Source: Spirosoma sp. KCTC 42546 (GTDB lineage: Bacteria; Bacteroidota; Bacteroidia; Cytophagales; Spirosomataceae). From it: a stretch of DNA of 64,000 bases. This document shows positions 52,867-63,100 of the stretch, in pieces (the stretch's first letter is position 1; every line of letters begins with the position of its first letter). The notes beneath the pieces were generated by a model. That model had not been told where the DNA came from. It made no database searches and worked only from the letters and a program-made list of their open reading frames with translations. The stretch is taken from positions 6,614,501 through 6,678,500 of the forward strand of contig NZ_CP041360.1 of the NCBI RefSeq assembly GCF_006965485.1. The letters run 5' to 3'. The translations under genes were made by a program, and so were the position numbers.

Positions 52867-55660
52867 CGCGACGGGAAACACAATGGCAAACGCTTCTATT
52901 ACCATATCGACTAAACCGCCAGAGCAAACAGCTTCCAATTTCGCAGCCCTGCGCGAGTTGGGAATCGCTTATATCGAGAAATACGCACACGCCCTCTGGA
53001 CGGACTACAATACCCACGACCCTGGTATTACGCTACTGGAGCATCTATGCTATGCTATCACGGATCTAAGCCTGCGAACATCGCTGGACATGAGTGATTT
53101 GCTAACATCGTCATTCGGCAATGAAGCCGCCATGCAGAAGAGTTTCCTGACGGCTGGGAAAGTACTGCCTACCTGCCCCGTTTCGGAACTGGACTACCGG
53201 AAGTTATTTATTGACATCAATGGCGTTCGAAACGCATGGCTCGAACCTGCGAATCAGTCGGTTTTTGTCAATTGCCGGGAAAGCGATACTGCCAGACGAC
53301 TGAGTTATACAGCGCCCCAGCCGCTCCCTGCCAATTTTTTATCCTTCGAGTTAAAGGGGCTTTATACCATATTGGTTGATTACGATCAGGCTTATATCAA
53401 TCAGTCTATAAAAGACAAAGGGGGCGACTCATTAACCCAGGCACAACAGGAAACAATCCAGATACAGCTCCATAATTCCATTAAACAGCAACTGCGCGAA
53501 GCCTACGAAGCCAACCGAAACCTGTGCGAAGATATCGTTGACGTTACCGAAGTTCCCATTCAGTATGTGATGTTCTGCGCCGACATCGGCCTGCAAAACG
53601 ACGCAAAGGTGAGTGATGTGTATGCCCAGATTCTGTTTCAGGTGCAGCAATACCTGACGCCCTTAGTAAAGCGCTACTCGCTCCCAGAAATGCTGGCCCA
53701 TACCGACACGGACAAGAACCCGCTCACTATCGATCAGATTTTTGAAGGCCCATTGTTAACGAACGGATTCATTATTGATGATGAGTTGGAAGCCGCAGCC
53801 CTACGGGAAGTAGTTTATACATCGGATCTCATTAATATTATTATGGGCATTGAGGGTGTCAAGGATGTTAAAAAAGTATTGTTGAACACCTTTGAACCAG
53901 CAGCACCCAATACACCCTGTAGTCAACAAATACCCAAACCCAATGGCGAGCAACGCTGGTGTCTGCACATCAACCATGGGCATCAACCCCAGCTCTGTGC
54001 AGAAAATGTGGCCCTGGCCTTTTATAAGGACATTATCCCCGTTGGCAACCTGAGCGATAAAACAAAGGCTCTGGCAAAATTTGCGGAACTCCTGGCGCAG
54101 GCGCACTCCGATAATCAAAAGCAGGTAGACGACCTGCCCGTGCCAGTCGGCACTGTGTATGATCTGAACGATTATCGATCGGTGGCTAATGATCTTCCAT
54201 TCAATTATGGCGTTGGTCGGTTTGGGTTACCGGCTTCAGCCACAAATGAACGAAAAGCACAGGCTAAGCAACTGAAAGGCTATCTGCTGTTCTTTGACCA
54301 GTTACTGGCCAATTATCTGGCGCAATTAGCGAACCTGAAATCACTTTTCAGTGCAGAGATCACTCCTGCTGGGCCCGATTTACTGGCAAATCCGCCATTC
54401 GCACAAACCTACTTCGGTCAGGTAGTTACGGATATGCCAGGTGTTAAGGACTTATACGATAACTATCCTGACCTGTCTACAACAATACTGCCGGATGTGC
54501 TGGCTGAATTGGAAGGCTATGCTGAAAATCCCGTGCGAAAAAACCGTTTCCTGGATCACCAGCTGGCCCGTTTTGCTGAAAATTTCAGTGATTATGCACT
54601 CCTGATGCACTCTCTTTTCGGGGAACGGGGGAACGAAGAAATGTTGGAAGATAAGGCTAGTTTCCTCCGTGAATACGGGCAAATATGCCGTTCAAAAGCC
54701 TATAACTACTGCCAACCCGCCTGGCAAACAGACAACGTAGCGGGTATTACGCGTCGTCTGGCTCGGTTAACGGGCATCCGCGACACCAATTACCAGGCAC
54801 ACGATGCATCGGCGGTAAGGGTAATGAGCACGTTCCCTTCCGATGAAGGAACAGCTCCTCAATTTAAATTTCACCTCCACGAACTACAAGCCAGTACCCA
54901 TCGACGAATTTACCTGACCTCAACGCACACGTATGCCAGTCAGACGGAGGCTGAGGATGCCATGCAACGAGCGTTTCTGACCGTTCCATCAACAGATCGG
55001 TTTACCATTCACGCCGTGCAGGGCGGCTTTACCTATGTTTTGAAGGACAAAAACAACCGAACGATTGCGCGTTGCCCACGAACGTTTCCAACGTATGAAG
55101 AAGCAGATGCCGATGTTGCAGAAGCTATTGAAACATTGATTTACAGCGGAGAGGCTCTGTTTCTGGTCGAGCATATGCTGCTCCGACCCAACGAAGGAGA
55201 ACAGTGGATGTCGGTTTGCGTGGAACCTGATTGCGAGCATTGCGAACCGCTCGATCCCTACAGCTACCGAGTGAGTGTGATCCTTCCCGGCTATACGACC
55301 CGATTCCGCAACGTTGATTACCGACGCTACCTCGAAAACATTATTCGATCCGAACTTCCGGCGCATGTACTGGCGCGAATCTGCTGGGTAAGCCAGGAAC
55401 AACTGGCCGATTTTGAGAAGAAATACAAGCAATGGCTAAAAGCGCGGGCAGGCATCTGTACCAAACCACGAACAGCCACCTATGCCACCGCCCTAAAGGA
55501 ACTTATAGATAAACTGGAAGATGATGATTTCCATACCATCTATGAGAAGGGGGTCCTGCATGATTGCGACAACGAAGACGAAGAAAGCCCGATTATCCTC
55601 AACCGCACGGCATTGGGAACTCTAAAGCCGACCGAACCTGACGACCACCCAAATCCCTAA
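52856..55660 (+). CDS. Second large baseplate protein (Pvc12/Afp12-like) with Cys cluster
   Basis: 934 residues. The N-terminal ALWTDYNTHDPGITLLEHL and later LFFDQLLANYLAQL segments match the Pvc12 baseplate family. Residues about 670-760 hold two similar beta-beta-alpha units (FHLHELQASTHRRIYLTSTH; FTIHAVQGGFTYVLKDKNN) reminiscent of YegP/DUF1508 repeats, followed by Cys788, Cys793 and Cys796 in CVEPDCEHCEP, a possible metal site. The ATG at 52856 overlaps the preceding gene; a second ATG at 52883 (MANASITIS) is equally plausible and fits better with conserved sequence. Confidence 0.8.
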   Translation: MGVNATGNTMANASITISTKPPEQTASNFAALRELGIAYIEKYAHALWTDYNTHDPGITLLEHLCYAITDLSLRTSLDMSDLLTSSFGNEAAMQKSFLTAGKVLPTCPVSELDYRKLFIDINGVRNAWLEPANQSVFVNCRESDTARRLSYTAPQPLPANFLSFELKGLYTILVDYDQAYINQSIKDKGGDSLTQAQQETIQIQLHNSIKQQLREAYEANRNLCEDIVDVTEVPIQYVMFCADIGLQNDAKVSDVYAQILFQVQQYLTPLVKRYSLPEMLAHTDTDKNPLTIDQIFEGPLLTNGFIIDDELEAAALREVVYTSDLINIIMGIEGVKDVKKVLLNTFEPAAPNTPCSQQIPKPNGEQRWCLHINHGHQPQLCAENVALAFYKDIIPVGNLSDKTKALAKFAELLAQAHSDNQKQVDDLPVPVGTVYDLNDYRSVANDLPFNYGVGRFGLPASATNERKAQAKQLKGYLLFFDQLLANYLAQLANLKSLFSAEITPAGPDLLANPPFAQTYFGQVVTDMPGVKDLYDNYPDLSTTILPDVLAELEGYAENPVRKNRFLDHQLARFAENFSDYALLMHSLFGERGNEEMLEDKASFLREYGQICRSKAYNYCQPAWQTDNVAGITRRLARLTGIRDTNYQAHDASAVRVMSTFPSDEGTAPQFKFHLHELQASTHRRIYLTSTHTYASQTEAEDAMQRAFLTVPSTDRFTIHAVQGGFTYVLKDKNNRTIARCPRTFPTYEEADADVAEAIETLIYSGEALFLVEHMLLRPNEGEQWMSVCVEPDCEHCEPLDPYSYRVSVILPGYTTRFRNVDYRRYLENIIRSELPAHVLARICWVSQEQLADFEKKYKQWLKARAGICTKPRTATYATALKELIDKLEDDDFHTIYEKGVLHDCDNEDEESPIILNRTALGTLKPTEPDDHPNP

Positions 55661-55664
55661 CGCC

Positions 55665-58600
55665 ATGGCTAATCCATATTTTGATGAAGTATATCCTGTA
55701 ACTGGAAATCAACACTTCGACTTCAGCAATTACGGGCTCACCATTTTCCGACCAGATTCCATCCTGACCGCAGATCAGTTGAACCTACTGTTTGGTTTTC
55801 TGCTCAATCAGGAGCAGCTTACCCGAACCCGGCTCATTGGGGTAGGGATTGTATGCGGACTCAAACCCGTGCTGAACGCCAATAACACCATTACGATATC
55901 GGCAGGCTGTGGAGTGCCTTCAGAAGGTGATTTACTGAGCCTGGATGCCGATACAACTTATGATCGTTTCGCCGATTACACCTTTGCCGATCATCCATAC
56001 AAGCCCTTTACCGACATAAACGGGCTCAAACTCTGGGAACTACTCCCGCAGGCGTTTAAGCAGGAAGCCAGCAGCACGCGGGTTCTGAAAACGCTCGACC
56101 AGTTTTCGGCAACGACAGCCCAGGTATTGGCCAACATGGTGGTAATGGTGTATCTGGAGAGCGATGTTAAATCGGCTGATAAATGCACTGGTGTCGCCTG
56201 CGATGCCAAAGGAAAAGCATTCCAGAATCAGCTACGTATCCTGCTCGTTGGAAAAGCTGATGCGAGTGCCTTAATTTCAACTAGCCTTCGTCAGGCAGCG
56301 GCCGCCAGTACTCGATTACCGGTTCTGACTATGGCGCGGGTGCGGCTCGATGATCGTCCTTATGATCAGTCCCTACAACGGTTTCGGCAGTTCCTACTCA
56401 GTAAAGCCGGGTTGTTGAGTGCAAACCTGCGTGATGCCTACGAACTGATTAAGGACGTCGATGCGACTAGTCTCACTGCTATGACGGTGCCGACCAATGC
56501 CCTACAGAGCATGGTGCGTACGATTAGTCAAAATTTTAATAGCCAGTATGTATATGACTGGCTGAAAGATCTGCACGATGCGTATAACGAGTTTCGAGAA
56601 GCCACCTGCCAATGGTTAGTGCAGTGTATGCCTCCCGCTGATGCATTTCCGAAACACCTGCTGGTAGGGGAACTCGTTTCTGATCCTGGCCTTTGCCGAC
56701 CCGACTTCCGGCATGCCTGGGTGAAATCGCCAGCAGTAGCATCGGCTACCGACGCCCGCCAGAAAGCCATTTGGTTTTATCAGCGGATTCTAAAACTCAT
56801 TGATCTATTCGAGGTTCCAGCCACTCAGTTCGATACATTTACCATTAAAGGCCGAGGCACCGTATCAACCCTTTCTTCCCTAAAAATCACCCCCGATCGC
56901 TATCGAAAATTAAGCATCGATCAGCGGTCCATGCCCTTTTATTATAAACCAGAAATGAGGAATTTCTGGAGTCACGAACTCGCAAAGTACTGTCGTACAG
57001 CCTATATCCACTCCTATCATCCATCTCCATCGGCTCCTGCGGAGGTTAAACGGCCATTCGACTATCAGATCGAAACCTATCCATTTTACCGGATTGAAGG
57101 TTTTCTGGGAGCGGGAATTCTAACTACGCTGAGCGAAATTCTGGCACAGCAACGAACCTACAATTTGGCCTTCGACGTGTTGGCACTTCGGGCCGACACC
57201 GATCAACTACTCATTACTCAGGGACAGTCGTTCGACTTTGCCGATCTGGCTGTTGATTTCGATGATATCATGAGTCAGATTCATTGTCACGAAGCAGAGC
57301 TTAACGGAAAAATAAATCCTCTAAAGGTCGTTCTGCCAATGACTCCAGTGGTATTTGTGAGGGTATTAGCGGCTTATGCAGGTGAAGTAAAAAAACTTGG
57401 CGCTCAGTTACCGGCCAACTGTATATTGGCCAAACTTCCACTTTTGCAGAAACTGAAGGATACCTACGAAAAGCGTAAAGCCGATTTTGAAGCGAATCTG
57501 ACATTTGGGCCGTTTCTACTAAATCATCAGGGACTGGAACACGGTGCAGGTGTCCCGCCAGGGGGTACGTTTGTACTGGTGTACAAAGATCCAGTTGCGT
57601 TGCCGAAGGCCGGTCTGCAAAAAAAGGGGGGAGAGTCTATTGTAATTGCCGACTTTTACCTTCCTTATCGATGCTGCGGATCAGGCAATGGTATTCAGTT
57701 TATGCTACCAGAACCTCCACCAACCCTGGAGATGCAGGAAACGTTCTGCCTTAACGCAGCGAAGGGAAAAATCGACGTTTCGCCGGATACAGGTTCGTTC
57801 GATAGTCCGCTGGTAACGAAAGAAAGTCGTACATTTTTCTTTAACCCAACTCAGGTTGGTACCCATACATTGACCTACACCGTTCCGGGTCGGCCACCGG
57901 TTTTGATAGATGTACAAGTCGTTCCGCTACCGGCCGCATCGTTTAACGTAGAGCAGGTTAATGAAACACGCAAAGCAACATTTAGGTATACCTACACTGA
58001 TGCAAAGCAACTCACGCTAGATTTTGGGGATGGATCACCCATACTGACCATTCCAGTCAACGGCCACGGAAATGCGCAGGAAATACACTCATTCCCGGTC
58101 GATGAAGATAGCGCTGGCGATTTTCTGGTGAAATTAACCGCCACGAATGGCAATTGTGACCAGGCAGAGCCATTCTCGCAGGAAATTAGTTTTACACCCC
58201 TCGAACCTATTGCATTCCCAGGTGCATCCGTCGTTTGTTTCAGTAAAGTGAAGACTAGAATAACGGCTACTCCTGAAGGAGGGAAATTCAGTTCCAAGAC
58301 GATAGCTATCAAAGCCGATACAGGTGAATATACACCAATTGTTGCCGGAGCCCATGTCATTACATACACCCTTGAGAATCGGGCACCAAAATCGATGCCT
58401 CTATTTATTCTGCCGGCAACATTTAAGGTTGAAAATGTAATACCGCAAAAAACAGCTGATGCGCTGGTGCTTACACCAATACCAGAAATCAAGTATATCT
58501 GGAAATTAAACGGCCAGGCCATTAACCCAGAACAGATAAAAGATGAAAGCCCTACAGTACAACGCTACACGTTTAAGCTGGATGGTCGCCAGGAAAACTC

Positions 58601-58670
58601 CAATCTGGAGCTAACCTTCCAGTACAACAACAAACCTATCTGCAACGCAATCACAGAGAAAGTTCTCTAA
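55665..58670 (+). CDS. Large PKD-bearing eCIS structural protein, possible fibre or baseplate-shell component
   Basis: 1001 residues, no named family recognised for the main part. Residues 1-110 (DFSNYGLTIFRPDSILTADQ, GVGIVCGLKPVLNANNTITISAGCG) look like a baseplate-anchoring domain; about 110-660 are mainly helical; about 690-1001 comprise three or four PKD/Ig-like modules (LTLDFGDGSPILTIPV, EYTPIVAGAHVITYTLEN). It sits where Pvc13 fibre genes occur, between Pvc12 and the tape measure. Surface-exposed Ig-like modules suggest target or matrix binding. Confidence 0.62.
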   Translation: MANPYFDEVYPVTGNQHFDFSNYGLTIFRPDSILTADQLNLLFGFLLNQEQLTRTRLIGVGIVCGLKPVLNANNTITISAGCGVPSEGDLLSLDADTTYDRFADYTFADHPYKPFTDINGLKLWELLPQAFKQEASSTRVLKTLDQFSATTAQVLANMVVMVYLESDVKSADKCTGVACDAKGKAFQNQLRILLVGKADASALISTSLRQAAAASTRLPVLTMARVRLDDRPYDQSLQRFRQFLLSKAGLLSANLRDAYELIKDVDATSLTAMTVPTNALQSMVRTISQNFNSQYVYDWLKDLHDAYNEFREATCQWLVQCMPPADAFPKHLLVGELVSDPGLCRPDFRHAWVKSPAVASATDARQKAIWFYQRILKLIDLFEVPATQFDTFTIKGRGTVSTLSSLKITPDRYRKLSIDQRSMPFYYKPEMRNFWSHELAKYCRTAYIHSYHPSPSAPAEVKRPFDYQIETYPFYRIEGFLGAGILTTLSEILAQQRTYNLAFDVLALRADTDQLLITQGQSFDFADLAVDFDDIMSQIHCHEAELNGKINPLKVVLPMTPVVFVRVLAAYAGEVKKLGAQLPANCILAKLPLLQKLKDTYEKRKADFEANLTFGPFLLNHQGLEHGAGVPPGGTFVLVYKDPVALPKAGLQKKGGESIVIADFYLPYRCCGSGNGIQFMLPEPPPTLEMQETFCLNAAKGKIDVSPDTGSFDSPLVTKESRTFFFNPTQVGTHTLTYTVPGRPPVLIDVQVVPLPAASFNVEQVNETRKATFRYTYTDAKQLTLDFGDGSPILTIPVNGHGNAQEIHSFPVDEDSAGDFLVKLTATNGNCDQAEPFSQEISFTPLEPIAFPGASVVCFSKVKTRITATPEGGKFSSKTIAIKADTGEYTPIVAGAHVITYTLENRAPKSMPLFILPATFKVENVIPQKTADALVLTPIPEIKYIWKLNGQAINPEQIKDESPTVQRYTFKLDGRQENSNLELTFQYNNKPICNAITEKVL

Positions 58671-58681
58671 CCATCAGCCCG

Positions 58682-60124
58682 ATGACCAACAGCCAGCCAC
58701 ATATCATCCAGCGTCAAACCGTTCGGCTTCACCTCCGCGAACAGTCGGATAGCTGGTCTATGCAGGAACGGATCGGGCAGGCGCTTCAGCAAAGCCGTTT
58801 ACTGACTTCGCTGGATAAGGTGTTATCTGATTTCTGTTTGGCAGATGAATGGATTGAACTGGAACGGCTGGATGTGGATCTGGGTGCAATAGCACCAGAT
58901 GATCTTGAGGAAGAAATAACCCGTCGATTACCCGACCTACTTCGTCGGCAACTGATCGACGCGATTCCGGAGAAGCGTTATCAGCCAGAAACCTCCGTCA
59001 GAAACGTTTACGAGGCCGTTTTTGAATCCTTTATCTATTTCCTGGAACATGGTCTACTTCCCCCCTCTCAACTCTGGCCCGAATCCAGGCAGGCGTTTGA
59101 CACACAGATACAGCACATCTTAACCCGAGTAACACACACCCAGCAAGCAACGCTGAAAGCTATTTTAACAAAATCTGACGCTCGATCCAGACTGTTACGT
59201 GAGTTCTCGGAAGCGCTGCTTACGGTGGTGATCAACGCCCTGGGTACACATCCTGAATCGGCGGGATCAGGGTTGCTACGACACGTGGGAACCTGGCGAG
59301 ATCAATTAACGCCGGGCCAGTATACACTAATACTTAACCTGCTGATCAAAAGCGCAGTACAGGAATCTGAAGCAGTGCTCCAAACGATCAGAAATTACTG
59401 GGCAGCTATTAACCCTGCTGAATTTACAACTAGTTCGTCACTCGAATCAGTACTTTTTATCAACGCAGAAAAGAGTAATTTAAAGTCGGTTAAAACGGCT
59501 GACATTGTCTCGAATCATCAACCAAAAGTACAGCCTGAACCCGATTCAGCGTTACCTTCCGACTCGGTGTTCTACGTTCGAAATGCAGGTGTTGTTCTGC
59601 TTCATGATCCATTTCTACCTGCTTGTTTTGACGCATGTGGATGGGTGAAAAAGGGGGTATTTATTGACGATATCTGTCGGGAAAAAGCGCTTTTGATGAT
59701 TCATTTTCTGGCAACGGGTGAGCTATCGGCTGCTGAATATGACTTATTGCTGCCCAAAGTGCTTTGCAACCTACCCTGGAACTGGCCCATTACGGGTCAA
59801 CACAGACTCACAGACGAAGAACAGCTAGAAGGAAAGGAGTTGCTCACCGAGGTGATTCGGCGGTGGGAAGCCTTGAAAAACACCTCACCAGATGGCCTGC
59901 GCGTAGGTTTTCTGCAACGGGAAGGCAAACTGGAGCTTTTGTCAGGCAACCAGTGGCAATTAACGGTTGAGGTGAAAGCGCAGGATTATCTGTTGAATAA
60001 ACTAACGCATAACGTTGACATAAATGGTAAAAAAGAAAAAGTAGGTTGGCGAATTAGTCCCGTGATTTTGCCCTGGTTGAAAAAATGGATAGTCGTTAAC
60101 TGGCAATACCCGTCAATGTCGTGA
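58682..60124 (+). CDS. Contractile injection system tape-measure protein (Pvc14/Afp14-like)
   Basis: 480 residues. The N-terminal HIIQRQTVRLHLREQ and the WIELERLDVDLGAIAPDDLEEEI block match the CIS tape-measure family, as do the C-terminal half (AGVVLLHDPFLPACFDACGWV, KALLMIHFLATG, LCNLPWNWPI) and the end VGWRISPVILPWLKKW. Tape-measure proteins fix tube length. The stop codon overlaps the GTG start of the effector gene by 4 bases, coupling tube length control and cargo. Confidence 0.85.
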   Translation: MTNSQPHIIQRQTVRLHLREQSDSWSMQERIGQALQQSRLLTSLDKVLSDFCLADEWIELERLDVDLGAIAPDDLEEEITRRLPDLLRRQLIDAIPEKRYQPETSVRNVYEAVFESFIYFLEHGLLPPSQLWPESRQAFDTQIQHILTRVTHTQQATLKAILTKSDARSRLLREFSEALLTVVINALGTHPESAGSGLLRHVGTWRDQLTPGQYTLILNLLIKSAVQESEAVLQTIRNYWAAINPAEFTTSSSLESVLFINAEKSNLKSVKTADIVSNHQPKVQPEPDSALPSDSVFYVRNAGVVLLHDPFLPACFDACGWVKKGVFIDDICREKALLMIHFLATGELSAAEYDLLLPKVLCNLPWNWPITGQHRLTDEEQLEGKELLTEVIRRWEALKNTSPDGLRVGFLQREGKLELLSGNQWQLTVEVKAQDYLLNKLTHNVDINGKKEKVGWRISPVILPWLKKWIVVNWQYPSMS

Positions 60125-63100
60125 ACGTATCACATCAATATCAACCGCTTATTCAGTCGAAACCGGCCACCACGTCGTCGACTCAGCACACTGCTGCCCA
60201 CACCCACTCGACCCAACCGTTTTTTGCCAAACAGGGAGCACCAACATTAGGTCAGCCCCATACGTCGCCATTTTTTAAACCGTTTGTCCAAACCAAACTA
60301 AGCGTCGGTCAGGCAAATGACCGTTTCGAGCGGGAAGCCGATAGTACGGCCGACCACGTGATGCGCATGCCTGCTCCGGCCGTTCATTCGGGTTCGTTTT
60401 CCCCGACAACAGGGTTGCTTCAGCCGAAAATCGACGAAAAAGAGAAGAAAGATATTGGCCGTAAGGAAGACAGTATAGACCCTCCAATTATTCGGCTGAA
60501 AACGGAGGACGACGATCGGAAAAAACTTCGCAAAAAAGGCGAAACCAGTGCTCCTCCTATAACCAGTCACTTTGAGTCACAGCTTTCAGCTAGTCAGTCG
60601 GGCGGACAACCGCTGAGTGCTGATACCCGGCAGTTTATGGAACCCCGTTTTGGCGCTGATTTCTCATCGGTTCGGGTTCATACCGACGCGCCAGCCGTAC
60701 AGATGAGCCAGAACATAGGTGCACAAGCTTTTGCCTATCAGAATCATGTTTATTTCAACGAAGGCAAATACAGTCCAGGCTCCAATTCCGGGCAGCATCT
60801 GCTGGCCCACGAACTAACTCACGTTGTGCAACAAGGGGGAGCCATCCAGCGAAAACCTACCGTTTCAACAGCTACACCTTCTGTACAACGCCTGTTCGGA
60901 ATCGATGTGGCCGGAACCATTGATGGCTGGCTGGCTAATTTGCCCGGCTGGCGCCTGATGACAGTATTGATTGGTTACAATCCGGTTCTCCAACGAGAAG
61001 TCCCTCGCACCACCGTGAATCTGATCGAAGGTTTTCTAACGCTGGGTGGACCTCTGGGCGTTCTGCTCTTTAATAAGCTTCGTTCGGAAGGGGTAATCGA
61101 CCGGGCAGCCGCCTGGATTGATACGCAGATAGCCTCACTGGGAATTTCTTTTTCCTATATCCGGGGCCTGTTCAGTCAGGCCTGGGATGAAATGGGCATC
61201 ACACTCGGTATCAATGGCAATCTGGATATAATTCGCCGAATATTTGGTCCGCCATTCAGTCGAATACTGGCGTTTGTCGGGCGGGTAGTCAGCCAGGTCG
61301 TTGCCTTTATCAAAGAAACGATTATTCGGCCGTTGAGTAATCGAGCGCGTCAATTGCGAGGATTCCCGCTGCTAACAGTTATCATCGGAAAAGATCCATT
61401 TACCGATGAGGTGGTGGAACGCAGTCCAGCTAATCTGGTACGCGGTTTTATGAGCCTGATGGAAAACGGCGAAGAACGATTCCAGCAAATGCAGCAGTCG
61501 GGTGCTTTGCAACGAGCCTTCAACTGGTTTAACCAGGAAACCACCCGGCGGAACCTCACTTGGGAGCGCATTAAGGGGATGTTTACAGCCGTCTGGAACG
61601 CGCTCACGCCCGAAGCCATACTCCATCCGCTGGAAACCATCGGTCAGATTGTCGGGCTGTTCTTGGGATTAGCTGCCGACATCGTTGGCTTTGCCGGTGC
61701 TGCGCTGATGCAGATGCTCGAGTTTATTTTCGAAGCGGTTATGGGCGCGGGCGGAGCCAGGGTATTGGCCGTTCTGAAACGGGCGCAGGCTACCTTCCGC
61801 ATTATTATCAACGATCCGGTACGGTTCGTTGGTAATCTGGTGCGCGCTGGTGTCCAGGGCTTCCGGCAGTTTATGCAGAATGCGCTCTCTCATTTGCAGC
61901 GTGGCTTAGTGAGCTGGCTACTGGGTGCCCTGGAAGGAGCTGGACTCCAGTTACCTCAGACATTCAATTTGCAGGGTATTCTCTCGTTGGTATTACAGAT
62001 TCTGGGGCTTACCTATCAAACTATTCGGGCCAAACTGGTTCGGGCTACGAGTGAGCAATTTGTGAACCGGCTGGAGCAAGTGTTTGATTTTCTGCGGATT
62101 CTCATCACGCAGGGCCCAGCAGCTGCCTGGCAAAAAATACTGGAATATCTTGGCAATCTGCGTGATATGGTGCTCGACGGCGTTATCGCCTGGGTTCGAC
62201 AGACAATTATCGGCCAGGCAATTATCCGGATTGCCAGTATGTTAAATCCGGCAGGGGCTGTTATTCAGGCCATCATAGCTACCTATAATACGGTGATGTT
62301 CTTCATTGAACGAATCAACCAGATTGCCGCAGTGGTTGAATCGTATGTCGATTCAATTGCAGCCATCGCTGCCGGGAACATCGCTGCGGCCGCCAATCGG
62401 GTTGAGGAAACCATGGGCCGTATGGTACCCGTTATCATTAGTTTTCTGGCCCGTTTGCTGGGTTTGGGTGGTATTTCCGATACCATTCGGAATACCATAG
62501 CTCGTATTCGCCAGCCGGTTGATCGGGCAATGGACCGGGTCGTTGATTGGGTGGTAGCGCAGGGAAGACGGATAGTGGGGACAGTAGTAGGAGCAGGACA
62601 ACGCGTGGCCGGAGCTGTATTAGGTTGGCTGGGTGTACGCAAGCCCTATACAGATGCTACTAACCAAACCCATACCCTTTATTTTGAAGGACGTGACCAG
62701 AATGCTGAACTGATTGTAGCCTCGCGTCCGCGTCCGGTACTGGACTTCCTGAACGAAGTGGTCACCGCCGATTCATCAAAACGCCCGATTGCCGAGCAGG
62801 CCCGCGAAAAAATACGGAATGTAAATCGAATTAAGCGGGACACAACCTTAACAGATGCCCAGAAACAAACACAAGTTGATGCTGAATTAACCGCCCTAGG
62901 GGCAATTCTACACGGGCTGAGCGATAGTTCTGATTTCTTCGCCCCACCCCTACCGAACCGAAGGAACCTCCCACCTGATTTCGACGTGCGTAATGACTTA
63001 TACATTAATGGTAGTGGATTCGGCAGCGCTCGAACCAGCGTGGCTACGCAGGGAAAAGCGGCCATCATTAATAGCATCAAAGTAGTGCGGGACAATGGCT

